From Balanoglossus misakiensis (taxonomy: Eukaryota; Hemichordata), in the NCBI GenBank assembly GCA_040954595.2, contig CM082585.2:11036001-11100000 (forward strand): 64,000 bases of DNA, in the 5' to 3' direction. The position numbers and the translations under genes were made by a program. Shown here one piece after another: positions 1-12,040 of this stretch (within the stretch, counting starts at the first letter, position 1; each line of letters starts with the position of its first letter). The notes beneath the pieces are model-generated. The model ran no database searches. It saw nothing but the letters and a program-made list of their open reading frames with translations, and had not been told where the DNA came from.

Positions 1-981
1 TTTGTCCTTGATTTCTGAAATAAATTTGAAGAGAAAATTCAAATTAAAGGTGGCTCCTCGGTTTAATCATCAATTTGAATTAAATCTACATGCTCAGATG
101 TGTTGTGTTTTCCAGCACTACCACATCATGCCAGACGTATGTATAAACATACCTTTAATGATTCTGCCAACTTAGGATCCATTCTTGCTGTTATTCAGTA
201 TGTGTCTTCTCTCGTGTATAATTGCAGGCAAATAATATGTCGAACAAAATCAGCACTAAGTATGCATCTAACACAAAGGGTGGAGGACTAATTTTGAATA
301 TGTTATGTGTGTACCATTTATACTGCATTGTTTTACATCACTTCAATTGTGTTTATGTAATGTTTTTCAAAGGAGCATGTCTTGTCTTGTTGCACATATT
401 GTGTTCTTAAAAAGAACGACAACAAAGTTGTCACGCTATGTTAATGAAACTGCAGTGAAGTGTAAAATACTTGTAAACTCAATATTGAAGTACAGATTTT
501 TGTCATGCTCTCTCATATTCAGAAATGTTTGAGGTCACATATGTGTAGTCAGTCAGATTGTAGTTAGGTATTTGGTGTCCCAGGTAGGTAAGAAAGGTGG
601 GTGGGTGAGGTGGTAGATATGCAAAGTACATGTTGGATAGTAGCGAGAAAAGTCAAAATATAGATAGACAGGTTGCTGGAATTACTTGATGTAGGGTGTT
701 TGGATGGTGGGCGGAGGGATACTTGGGTGGCTGAAAATGTGGTTCGGTCAGTAAAGAGGACGTAAACGCATCTTTTTGAAAATCTATGTTTATTGCAATG
801 TGAAAAATACGTCATTTTCAGATTTCTTTTTACAAAAATAAGCAAGGCTTTCTTGTATATTATGAACCATCAGCTTATCTCAATGAATTAAAAAACAAAC
901 ATACAAAGCAAGTTCAAAGGACTATTCCATGACCATCGATGTCTGCAAGCAAGCATAGTGGGTGACAACAGTCCAGTGTAA
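1..981. other. non-coding stretch left of calmodulin-like gene E
   Basis: No coding exon is supported here. Short open frames lack splice-site context or recognisable domains. On the minus strand this is the 3' flank of gene E. An AATAAA hexamer in minus orientation (TTTATT at about 788-793) is a possible poly(A) signal roughly 190 bases past the gene E stop codon, but it is unverified. Confidence 0.4.
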
Positions 982-1462
982 TCACGTTTTCATTATTTGC
1001 AGTAATTCTGAAAGTAAATTAGTTGAGAGACCACATTAGATTTAATAAAATTTAACATTGAAGATATTATCCAAAATTAACCTGCATCCCGATTTGTTGT
1101 GAAACAGTTTATCCCATTCAATTGATGAGGGCGCTCCTTGAAATATTGACAAACTTTTTTAATTCTCAGTGAGGGATTTTAAGAAGCTTGGCAGTGTAAT
1201 TCTGTTCTCTTACCTTCATATTCAATGTTTCCATCCTTGTTGAAGTCTATCTCATCGATGAACTCCGTAATCTCATCCTGTTCCAATTTCTCCGTCACAC
1301 GAATGCATTCGAGCACATGCTGAAATTCAGTTGCGTTGACCTGACCCGTCTGTTTCTTGTCAAACATGCTGAACGCTTCTCGGAGGTCATCATCCGGGTC
1401 CGATCGACGATATCGTTGCTCCATCAACTTCATGAAATCATTGAAGGTGATCGTCTTTTTGC
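982..1462 (-). CDS. calmodulin-like EF-hand gene E, C-terminal half only (EF3-EF4)
   Basis: Two exons are visible: 1214-1462 (249 nt) and 982-1007 (last exon, encoding ELLQIMKT and stop). Exon borders are AG|GC, G|GTAAGA and TTTCAG|AA, with the same phases as the other calmodulin-like genes in the window. The large exon encodes a short lead (ITFNDFMKLMEQRYRRSDPDDD), a third EF-hand with a degraded loop (DKKQTGQVNATE, Lys at the usual Asp/Asn position 3) and a fourth EF-hand with a good loop (DFNKDGNIEYEE). No EF1/EF2 exon was found between 1.5 and 18.7 kb on this strand. The gene is therefore a half-gene, or its 5' exons are too divergent to recognise. The acceptor of the large exon contains an ATG (1467-1469), so an independent start giving MPGKKTITF is possible. 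Family assignment is firm; completeness is not. Confidence 0.75.
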
Positions 1463-2536
1463 CTGGCATAATTAGAATATGCGAGGTTATCTTTTACCAT
1501 AGATATTAGAGCGAGAACGCGGATGAATGGATAGTCATACAGTACTTTCGTGGATAGATGTGGAGGTCAAGCTGAATGACCCCGAATACAGCAGACAGTC
1601 TGTGGATTCGCGTTGTTGACCCTGGGCCAGACTGTGGTATTTCCAAGCGCCAAAATATCGTGGGTCCGATAACACCACATGCTTTACATTACCTGGTTTG
1701 CCAACGAGTCACACGTGAGAGTTAATTCTACCGTTTACTTAAATATTTCGTATTGACATGTACAGTCACATTCAGTGGTTGGTAATGTGTTTGTGCATAC
1801 ATTTCAATGGACCAGTCTAAGTTTGAAAATAAAATCATGAAAAAAATGCAAAAACAAACAACAATAATGCCCAGCTACTGGGGCTTTAGGCTTACGTGCC
1901 AACTCGAGCGTTTGTCAACCCTGAAGTTACGAATATTTACCTGTGAGGTTGATCGTTACCCCAAAATCAGTACACTGTATTAGGTAGATAGGTTTCTGTG
2001 TCACTAAATCTATAAATCACATGGATTATTTTTGAACTGCGTACACTGACGCAAGCTGGTGAGGATGACCTAGCGAAACATCGCCACACGTCCAATGAAT
2101 CCTTAAAATGTAGGCAGAAAAATCGACAATTGTTATTTACGCTATCATCCTCTACCGATCACAAGACATTTGTAGACAAAAAATATGAAATATTCAAACG
2201 ACAAACACAACGCACACAGTATTGCGAAGAAACTGCGCCCTAGCCTAAAGATGAAAAATGTTTAAATGATTTATAGCCAACGGTGTTTTATAGTCCAACC
2301 TGTTGCCAAGTGGGAATGAGTATTCATCGCGTATTAAAATACAATCCCTTGAATGCAACTTCTTATGAGATAACTGATGAATAAAATCGGATAAGAGAAC
2401 ATTTCTAGGTCCCTGTGAACCAAAGTTCAAAGTAAGTGGATATTTTCTGGAAACACTACAGCACTTTCACGTGATTGCATCTAAATTCATCCTACCATAT
2501 TTTCCCCCAATAAACGGGATTATCATTTTATTTCAG
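1463..2536. other. non-coding stretch upstream of gene E
   Basis: Scanned on both strands for the missing EF1/EF2 exons of gene E. No 144-nt exon with calmodulin-type loops and splice sites was seen. No other gene, RNA or clear repeat is supported. Confidence 0.35.
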
Positions 2537-2751
2537 ATACCTCTACCAGACTATAATTTCAGGCCAGCAGAAGAGTTCCTGACTCCAGATTTGGTCAAGA
2601 TTAAGTTACCCGAAAACCTGCCCGAGATGGACGCCAATCACCCTTTTTCAACAACCCAGACGCCATGTTCAGACCCGAGAATTTCCGGCATTTGATACGC
2701 AAGCGCAGCAACGATGACGAGCAGCGACCAATCCAAGATCCAGAAGCCTAG
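2537..2751 (+). CDS. possible 3'-terminal exon of an unidentified gene
   Basis: A strong acceptor (pyrimidine-rich tract then TTTCAG at 2531-2536) precedes an open frame reading IPLPDYNFRPAEEFLTPDLV, then further charged sequence. The frame ends with TGA at 2693-2695. Near 2641, one extra base in the run of C/T would join it to a second open frame (FFNNPDAMFRPENFRHLI) that runs to TAG at 2749-2751. That suggests an indel in the genome or assembly. I do not recognise the protein. Earlier exons would have to lie upstream, outside the window or hidden beyond the minus-strand gene E. Confidence 0.3.
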
Positions 2752-4031
2752 AACAGCACACCCACTGATCAACTACCCAGAAGTGTGACCAATTTCGACA
2801 TATTTCATCTTCAAGACACACACATTTTCACTACAACTTGGACCGGCTGAAGTTCTATAAAACAAGAATGTGGACATAGTAACTGATCTGGTCCTGATGT
2901 GCAATGAATCAATCTGCATATTCGATTTCGTGATTATATCTTTCTTCAAGTTGATCACACGTGGATATATTCAGTTATAACTGCAAAAATCAAAGATTTG
3001 TACTTTCAGAAAACCCATTCTGTGTTTGCTTCTTTATGCAAAGTCTTTGCGTACATACCACAGTCGGAATACAAAACCAGGTTTGACTGTTGCAGTGGTT
3101 AACTGTTTGTGCTGTTTATAATCGGTTGTATCTGATGTATTTATACGCCATTTGCTTGGCCCTATACTGACTGGCTATGAATTAAAGGTTACAAATGATA
3201 CAACCAAATGTGCTAAGTTGAAGCATTTTGCCCTTTCATGTGTTATACAGAGACACGGTCACCAATGCTGTAAAAGCTAAGTTACGATCAATCAGATATC
3301 AGATGGAGGCTACATCTTTTACTTGCGTTGCGCGGTATTCCCTAATGCGGTCGCATAAGGAATACAGTACTGTGAAGAGGGAAAAGGAAATTGAGCTTGT
3401 GTATCCTGTATACTTAACCAATTGCAACCTTGTGGACACACTGACGCGCACACTGATTTGTTATACTCTTGTACATTTTTATTTTATAATGCTAACATAT
3501 AACACAGATTGTTGGCGAACTTAATGGGGATCAGTTTTCCAAATTTCATGCATTAAAATGGATGCATGGCCACACTCAATCAAAATGTGTGCAGTGGGTA
3601 TAACCAGAAAGTTAAAACGTTGACAAAACTTGAAATTCAAAAGATATTCCAGTATACTCCAGCAGAGGGCGATGTTCACAAATTCGTTCACTTGATATGC
3701 CTGTACCAACTGATGTTCACATCGTGGTGAGGCTGCTTGCTAATCAAGCTTTCCTATGGGAGAACCCGGTCACTTCATATTTTAATTAATCGACTCTACA
3801 GATCAAATACACACCAACCCATTACTAGTACATGTATTCTCAATGAACAAATCACTTTTGGAGAAAGTTTACCATTTGCATAGCACAGCACCAAGCTACC
3901 ATCTGTTACTGGATGAACTGTTACTCTACCAGCTTTTATCAAACTTTGGAAATATGTATTGCGAATCATGGCTTCAAAAAGCAAAACGTGTCACGCTTTA
4001 TATGTTTTGGGTACAGAAAGCTGACTTAATT
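2752..4031. other. intergenic stretch
   Basis: Only short unsupported open frames. On the minus strand this is the 3' flank of the TGF-beta-receptor-like gene. No RNA gene or repeat is recognised. Confidence 0.35.
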
Positions 4032-5316
4032 TCAACTGAGCACGCAGCCAATGAGAGCAAAGGAAAATCTCGCGCCAAGGCCTGTTAGAACGACAAATAA
4101 GATCTGTCCGTGTGATGATGATGATGATGATGATGCTAATGATGACACCGCTACTTCTTGCGAGGATACTGCAGTGGGCAAACTCTCCTGTTTCTCATCA
4201 CTATCAGTGTTGTCTATAAATGTATTTTGAACTCCTGAAAAAGAAAAAAATTACTTCAGAATAAAATAAAGAACAGCATATAAGCTGAGTCAATGACCTG
4301 ATGTATGCAATATTACACAGTGCAAAAATATTGGCAAGTCACCAAGTTTCATCATAAGAGAGAGGCAAAGTGACTGGTAGTACCATGACAACACCCAGTT
4401 ATTACCACAATATTTTACTATAATATGAATTTAATCCAAGTTTAATTTCCAAACAAAAGATGTTTACCATCTTCATCTAAAAACCAATCTGGTTAGCTTC
4501 ATAAATATTCCAGGATAACATTTGTCAGTGTATTGCTTAGACCCATTTTGTAAATTTTGAAGGCATTAAAAGAGACAAAGTCACTAACTTTTGACATTAT
4601 TTTGATATGGGCTACTTATAGGTTATCTTTGTGTTCCAAGACTACAGTAACACTCACCCATGATGTCATCTCTGACGGCCATAAAGTCCTCGTCTGGAAG
4701 AAACAACTTTTCATCGGTGTCGTTCACTTTGTTACAGTAGTTTTGATAACAGCAACAGAGCCAGTACGGCGTTCTCGCATCATAAAGGCGTTGTGGAGGA
4801 TTTTGGTAAGGGTAAGTTGCACTGCAGAAACTTTGTTGATTTGAACACATGCCAACTGCACTTAAGCATCCTGGAATCAGAAATAGAGTTTGTGGAACTG
4901 ATAAAAGTGAAACCATTGCGAAAAACTACAGCTAATCGAGCTAGTTCCATCTAAAAAAATAACAAGTGTAGCGTATATAACACTTTACTAGGCTGTAACA
5001 TTGGTTATACCCACCTTGCATTACGATTGATAACTGTCCTTTTTCCATTTTCCAAATTACATGGCACCCTGTGTTGTCATTTGAACACTCTATATCTTGA
5101 CACGTCATGTTCTTGGCGCATCCAGCACACATCAAACCTGTAGCTCGTTTAGTTTTAGTACTCAACAGAACTGAGCAAGAGGAGGGGGAGGGGAGAGACA
5201 GAGAGATGGTGGTTACTTAGAGATGATGCACTAGCATCCAAACACAACTAAATTATAGCTGGAAACTCACCACACAGTGTCAAAACAATCCACCATCCCA
5301 GCCACTGAGGCGCCAT
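4032..5316 (-). CDS. secreted, probably GPI-anchored three-finger protein (TGF-beta/BMP receptor ectodomain-like)
   Basis: Four exons with good borders, all in phase 1: 5271-5316, 5015-5137, 4658-4870 and 4032-4234. They encode 194 aa. Residues 1-16 (MAPQWLGWWIVLTLCG) look like a signal peptide. Next comes a cysteine-rich domain of about 90 residues with 12 Cys, starting LMCAGC and ending with the three-finger signature CCCYQNYCN. The internal QGCLSAVGMC segment resembles type I/II receptor and BAMBI ectodomains. Potential N-glycosylation sites are NMT and NDT. A Ser/Thr-rich stalk with seven consecutive serines follows, then a hydrophobic C-terminus (ILFVVLTGLG..FALIGCVLS) with no cytoplasmic tail or kinase. 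That is the usual layout of a GPI-attachment signal. Inferred role: cell-surface ligand binder, decoy or co-receptor. A Ly6/uPAR member of another kind cannot be excluded. Confidence 0.72.
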
Positions 5317-6706
5317 TCCCGAATTTGTCGCCAGATTGGTGATATTGCAAAGGCAAACCACGCTTTCTGCTTGTCCCCTTATTGGTGCAAATAGTTGTTA
5401 CAAAGTTTTGGGGCGGTTCTATTTCACCGGAGGTGAGTGCTCGAGTGGGCACGGTTTATGCATGATTGCTTTCATTCCGAAAGTCAATATGAATATATCT
5501 GCCGTATATTTAATAAATAAGAACATATTTTACGTTGTTTACGTCTTTGTTATTACAATAATGTAAACTCGTATTGTATCATATTTCTGCTATATATTAC
5601 ATTTCTACTCAAGTATAAGATTTTCTGCTCTCACTTGGAAGCAAACGCTGCCACATTTGTGATCATAGAGTTACACTTCGCAAAGTGTAAATTTCATTAA
5701 TATGTTCATGATTTGGAGATAATGATCAGCAGTTTTGGAGCACCGGATACCCTTGCCATTAATTCATCCATACTTTACTTTTGCAAAAAGTATCGCATAC
5801 CCAAGTCCAATATAAAAAACCTAGAATATTGATAAATATAAGTCATTGTCTACGTACAAAATACCGAACTGAGAATATTTCCATGTAGGCCTATGAACCA
5901 TAGACCTCTACGATCTATGATACAACAGAAATGCCATCGCTGTTTGCCGTTTGGACGTGGAGCACGTATTTTGTTTGAAATTGGTGTTGGTATCAGTCAT
6001 TGCAAGTCACGAAAAATATCAACACATATTCAGCTGGCGATTACTCCTTTGCAGACATGCCTGATAAAATTGTCGCTGGTGAACACCGCTTTTCACAAAA
6101 GTTGCAATAAAATACATTTTACGTAAAAACAATGTTGTGAATAATCGAATGTAGCACCATCGACCGCAAAGACCTGATCCATAAAATTGCTATCCACTTT
6201 TAAAAATAAAGATTGAAAGTGCCCGGTGACTTTATATTTCCTGTGTTTCCCGAGTTGTCACGCCGGGTACGGCCATCTATAATTTTTTGTGCACAGCCAC
6301 CGGCCGCACCCGGTGGCCAGTGACGATAAGAGAAGACAAGACTCATATTCAATCTAAGGATTTGTCTAAACACTAGCCATTGCAAAATTATGGAAAATCT
6401 TAGAAAACGGGCAGGATATCACCGGTCTCTGATACCCAGACTCCCCCATTCACGTTTTGACAGGGTGACCTCAGAAAGTGACCTTCAACCCTTGTCAGAG
6501 ACGGAAAGCTCTTGAAAATGCATAAATGGGATATTTCTGGAAATTTTTGTCAAATATCTTGTGACACGAATGTATATTAATAATTTAATAATCACAGCGG
6601 TTTAAAACAGGATAAAACGTGCAATGTTTGCCGATGAGCAAGCGCAAGAGAGACGGGACTTGTGGATCTAATGCCCCGGATGTAAACATTACATTTCGAC
6701 GTGTGA
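5317..6706. other. intergenic stretch, likely promoter side of the three-finger gene
   Basis: No supportable exon. The segment immediately above 5316 is the presumed 5' region of the minus-strand three-finger gene. Near 6290-6320 there is a short imperfect hairpin (CCACCGG...CCGGTGG). Nothing else is recognised. Confidence 0.3.
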
Positions 6707-6761
6707 TGGCGGACAGGTCAAATGTAATATTAACTGAGCTGTTGCAACTTTCAAACCCAGG
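6707..6761 (+). CDS. candidate first coding exon of an unassigned gene
   Basis: ATGGCGGAC in a favourable context opens a frame reading MADRSNVILTELLQLSNP and ends at a consensus donor (CCAG|GTATGT). This looks like a translation-start exon on the plus strand just upstream of the SAM-domain locus. Joining it in phase to the next likely acceptor (about 7424, TTTCATAG) gives a stop after about 10 codons. Either an intermediate exon is missing, or the exon belongs to a 5' leader or upstream ORF. The protein is not recognised. Confidence 0.3.
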
Positions 6762-7057
6762 TATGTAATCAAACGCTTTTTGATCAAATATACTATGTCA
6801 TTTTCAGCCATTTTCCCCGTTCCATTGTAAAGTGCCTCCCTACTGATTTTATTGATTTTATCTGACGCAGTCCTGTCCGGATCGGTTCGGTCGTAGCGTA
6901 GCTCGTGGGGTGTCGTCTGTCTCCATGGCTATATAAATTTTAGCAAATAGGCAGGGTTGCACGTCAAAACCAGTTTAGTGTGAAACTGGGGTAAAACTTC
7001 ATCATTGCACTAAAAGGATGGTGTTCTTCCATTGTAGTTTTGTGTTTTTTCGCGTGT

Positions 7058-7083
7058 GATTGATTGATTGATTGATTGATTGA
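7058..7083. repeat. (TGAT)n microsatellite
   Basis: About six tandem copies of TGAT/GATT. A similar short GATT-type tract occurs near 40127. Confidence 0.8.
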
Positions 7084-8098
7084 TCTACATGAATATTAAT
7101 TACATGTACAGCATGATGCCATTGATGGAATAAATGATATGCAGACGTCGTGTAACACAATATCCAAACAGGGTCCTGGCTGTCCACACACTAGAATACC
7201 GTGCACTACTAGTCTATAATTAATTAGTCTGGTGACTTTACTAAACTTTCCTTTATAAACAGGTGGCCTTTATAGATCTATTGAATCTGGTACCATTTCC
7301 AGCTTTTTGAAATGTACACAACACCTTACTGTCTATGCTACCAGACACTGGTTCTGAGTGCCATATCGACCGGTGTGAGGAGATCCCTGCCTATCGAATG
7401 ACATGTTTTCTTCCTGTTTCATAGGTAAAAGAATATGTGAAACAGTTAGCAGCTAGGAAATGTCCCATACAGAACAGACAGTTTGAAGTCTTTCATGTGG
7501 TTTTAGAGTTTGACTGTGCCAACTTGCCAAGATGCCGTTCTTCGGAAGGAAAAGGAAGAAGAAGAAGGACAAGCCAGAGCCGCCACCGCGGTCAGATGCG
7601 ACACGTCTTAGTGTGACTGTCGGCGAAAATATCTACATGACAGCGCCTGGTGTGAACCAGAGACTGGTTGCTGCGGACTCTGGTGGCAATAGTGGATCTA
7701 ACGTGGACCAAGCGGGCTACGTCAATAGTGTGCCAGTTGCTCCCGCTCGGCAGGGGTCCAACAGAAGAACAGCGCCTCAACCCCCACCGCGCGCAGGAAG
7801 CGCGAGGTCAAGCGTGTCCGATCCGGCTGCCGGTGTTGAGCCGAATGTGCCGTCGACAGTGGTTTTCAACGAGCACTACGATGGCAGTGTTGCCTCGGGA
7901 GGTGTGATGAACACAGATGATGCTGACATTGGGATGGATTTTGAGGATCATGGTGTTGCCCCCTGGCAGACCACCCCTGTGGAAAAATGGAATGAGCAGG
8001 ACGTCATCGATTGGTTGCTGGCAGTGAAACTGGATTATTTTGTTGACGTTTGAAGGTATGCTGTCATACTATGTGTCTGATGTAGAATAATTTTACAA

Positions 8099-8339
8099 AC
8101 CAGTGGTAGAAAAAAGTAATTTGTATGTACGCTTTTGTCATTGAGATGATATTGATTAACATCAGCAGTACGTGAAAATAAATCTCAAACGCAATGTTAA
8201 GTTAATATGCATACCATTGACTGATTGTTTCAACTCAGTACATGCACTGCACGTGGCTATGACAGTTGAATACTTTCAATTCCTCACTTGTGTGTATATC
8301 ATGATTTTGATACATTACCTTTGCTTTGATATTGTACAG
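8099..8339. other. intron between SAM1 exons
   Basis: AT-rich sequence between the exon-a donor (GAAG|GTATGC) and the exon-b acceptor (TTGTACAG). No other feature seen. Confidence 0.4.
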
Positions 8340-10424
8340 GATGTGGTATAGATGGTGATTACCTTTCGCAAGTCACAGAAAGAGATCTACTTAAGTAGCT
8401 TCTTGGCATTTACACTATACCTTTCATTAATCAACTATTATTTCCTGGACTGTAAATGCTAGCTGATGGTATTGGGATGTAGAGATGAATACAACCAATC
8501 ATGCAATTTTTCAGATACGTGTGTAATGTATTATTTTTTTTACATATTTTGCAGTTGATTTGGATATTGAGGAGGAAGACATACGAGCCTCCTTTCTGCT
8601 AGAAGTTGAAAAACTGAAGAAAAGACCAGAGTCATCACCTGTCGTGAGTGTACAGCCGTCAAATAAGAAAGAGATATCGACCCCTGACAACAGTACTCTT
8701 GTGGAAGCATCGGGAGAGTTGGAAACGCTCCTCAAGTTACAAGAAGACCAGGAGAGTCGAATTGATGCCGATATTGCCAAATTGAAAGAGGAGCGAAAGC
8801 TGGCTGATCAGCTGATTTCCAGCCACCAGACGTCTATGCAATCAGAACCACAGAATGTGGAGTCTTCCAAAGTACATGTGAATTCCCATGGAGAGGAGAA
8901 ACCAGTAGGAGGTGGTGAGTTTGTCGTATGTGTTTCATACATTTTGCTTGAAATCATCTGTCTGCAGAAAAGTCAGAAGATACATTTTGATTGTTCGGTG
9001 CAACTGAAAGTTGAATTCTTTGACGAAAAACTTTTTCTCCTGTTTGTCTTGCTGTGATCCAGGTGGCATAATCAGTCCGCCAACGACATTCACGGCTGAT
9101 GGAACTCACACAGTGCCTGTAGAGGAATGGACGGATGGTGATGTCATCAGGTGGCTTGAAGTAGTCGGCCTCAGCAAGCATGTGCCAGCTTTCAAAGGTA
9201 CCAGCACGCTCAAAATAGATGTCAAAAGCCGTTTATCGAAAGCTGATACAAGCAGTAGTTTACTACACGTAGTCTACTCTGAATTGTACCTTATGTTTTT
9301 TATTTTCCGAACTCCCCGACCTTGCTGATTGTCACCCTCCTCAAAATTATGTTGTCCTTCATCTGTCATAATATTACTGTTGCTGTCTCGATATCATGAC
9401 TAAACTACCACATTTCATATCATAATAATAGCATGTTGATACCAGCAGGCGGTGTACATGACAAATGAGTTACAAATGGCAAGAAGGTCATCGTTCAATG
9501 CACTTTGCAGTGAAAACAATTACAGCCTTAAAAATGAAACCTTTCTTTCCTGGTGATAATTTCCTTGTCATTGTGGTGAAATTTTTTCCTGTTTAGTCTT
9601 CATATAAAGTAGGTTACTGGTATGAAGAAACATTTTGACACGTGGCTGTATACGAGTCAATGCCTACACTCACATAGACAGTATTTGTTATGAAATTTCC
9701 CAACTGTATGACCATTACAATGCCACTTAGTGTATATAAATACTCTCCAGTCTCACTCTTTTGGTTTCTTTTTACAGCCAAACATATTACAGGTAAGGAT
9801 CTTGCCGAGATTGATCTTCCATTACTTGGTGAGTTATGACATCTTTGCTAAAAAGCGTGTGACTCACAGTACATTCTACTATGGCATATGATTTTTTTTA
9901 TCTAAAAATATTTTAATTACATTGCATTAAATTTCATGGCGACTTGTATTGTAAAAATATTCTGTCTCTACAGAGGATATGAACATCAAGTCTGCCAACG
10001 AAAGAGAAGAGGTATTATCCAAAATCTATGAACTCTTCAATCCAACCGCTGCAGCAAATGCAGATCAGTTTCTCAGTAAGTAAAAGTCACATTGCTTGTC
10101 TTTTTAGTGGTTCTAGGGCGATTCCCCCGTGGAGATTTACCCACAAGACACTTACCTCAACCCTCTCCCTAACCATAGCCTATATTGTTTGTTGGAAATG
10201 TCCATATGGTAAATTGCCAGGGGGTAACTTTCCTAATGATATCTGTACTGAAGAATATTTTACATGTATATGATGAATAACATCACATCTGGTGAAGTAT
10301 TGTAACAGTATATGTGAGTACTCTTTGATCAATGGTCCACACTGGTCCACACTGGAAATATGTAACATCTTCCTTTTACATTCAGTGTATTATATATATA
10401 TTGACATATCTCTGGTGAAATAAA

Positions 10425-10445
10425 TTCATTCATTCATTCATTCAA
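10425..10445. repeat. (ATTC)n microsatellite
   Basis: About five copies of ATTC in the intron before the exon at 10474. The same unit is expanded at 24954-25057 and, in reverse complement, at 59097-59172. Confidence 0.75.
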
Positions 10446-10663
10446 TACGCCATCTTAACATTTTCACTCTCAGACGAAGCACAAAAATCCACCGGCTATG
10501 AGAGGCAAAAATACATGGCAGCAGTCAGTGCCTTAAACTCCCAGGAGAACGGCCAGCTACCACCACCAGGGCAGTCTAACGGAAGTACTATGGACATTGT
10601 CAAGTCCGTGGAACAGAGTAATGGGGGCAAGCATAAGGAGAGCAAAAAGAGGTCTCACAGTGG

Positions 10664-11484
10664 GTAAGTTATAAGATATACGTTATCTTCAGAGAAATTA
10701 CAGCATTTTTCCACAGTCCTGTATTCAAGAGACGCTATGTCAAAATGTTTATGTAAGCCAAACTGACCCCTCATCAGTATTCAAATTTGCACTGTTACAA
10801 CTGAATCTGCGAACTTCATTCAAAACCAGTTCAGTTTAGTGTCCCAGACTAGTCACATATCATAATTCTTCGCTTCAGTTCCCTATATATGGGTCAGTTC
10901 ATACAAAAGAAAACAGTAGATATGTCAATTAGAATTTAAAAGTTGATTGATTAATGTTTAGAATTTAATTGTTTGAGATACAAAAACAAAACTTTGTTAT
11001 GTAAGCAATTCTGTTTAGGATTTTTTGCAAAAGAAATATTGATTTTAAAAATAGCAGCTGTCGTGACCATTTAAATAATTGTTTTACTTCTGTGAACCTG
11101 TTGTACAATAAACTTTGACCTTTTTACAGAAAAGGATAAACATTTCTATAAAGATCTTATTGTAAAAGTGTTAGCATGCACATTAATGAGTCAGGTGCTT
11201 GATAAGATGTCAAAAATAAATTTTGTAAGATAACCTCATTGTATTATGTAGAGAGTGCCCCCAAAACATGTGTAGACTTTACCCTTTTTCTTCAACTATT
11301 TCTGTTGCAATTATCAACTGAATTATAAAAAGAGTCACAGTATAGTTACTTGTCCCTGTTATGATTTACTTTTTCTGGCATTTGAATTATTCAAAATGCT
11401 GCACTTCAGAAAAACATGAAATTGTGGATTTTTCTGTTTCTAACATTTCAAAGAAGGTGGAATTTTATTTTTTCCCCTCGTTAG
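10664..11484. other. AT-rich intron of the SAM/RA locus
   Basis: Bounded by donor GG|GTAAGT and a pyrimidine-rich acceptor ending GTTAG. No exon, RNA gene or repeat identified. Confidence 0.4.
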
Positions 11485-12040
11485 ATTTTCTAAATTCAAA
11501 GAAGCAATATCACCAAAATCACTAAAGAAGAAAGATTTCAAAGACTCCAAAACCGCCCAGATATGGTCAAATACTAACCATTCAGGTAAGAAGGAAATGT
11601 TGTATATTAAACGCATATCTCAGTTGATCAGTTAGTGCAGATGGGTTTATGTATTGACAACTGTATATTGCCTGAGACACCTATATTATAGTACATGTAT
11701 CTATAAAGTATTAACTAAATACAATGTAAGTACTCAGTTGAAGTACTAGCACCAAAGAGTATAAACCAGTTGAAAACCAGTATTGATCAACGATAATCAG
11801 TCAATTCAAATATCTTAATATACACCATCCATATTGAGAATGTAACTCTACATCTCTGTAATGCATATTTCCATTCCCTGTCTGGACAGGTAAATTCCGG
11901 TGTGATTCATTCCACGCCACGGACTCCACGACAACGGATGAGATGATCCGTCAGTGCCTGGAGCAGCACAGCCTGGTGGAAGATGCCAGACTCTACAGTA
12001 TTGTGGAAGTGCCTCTGGTGAATGACGATGTGCAATTCAC

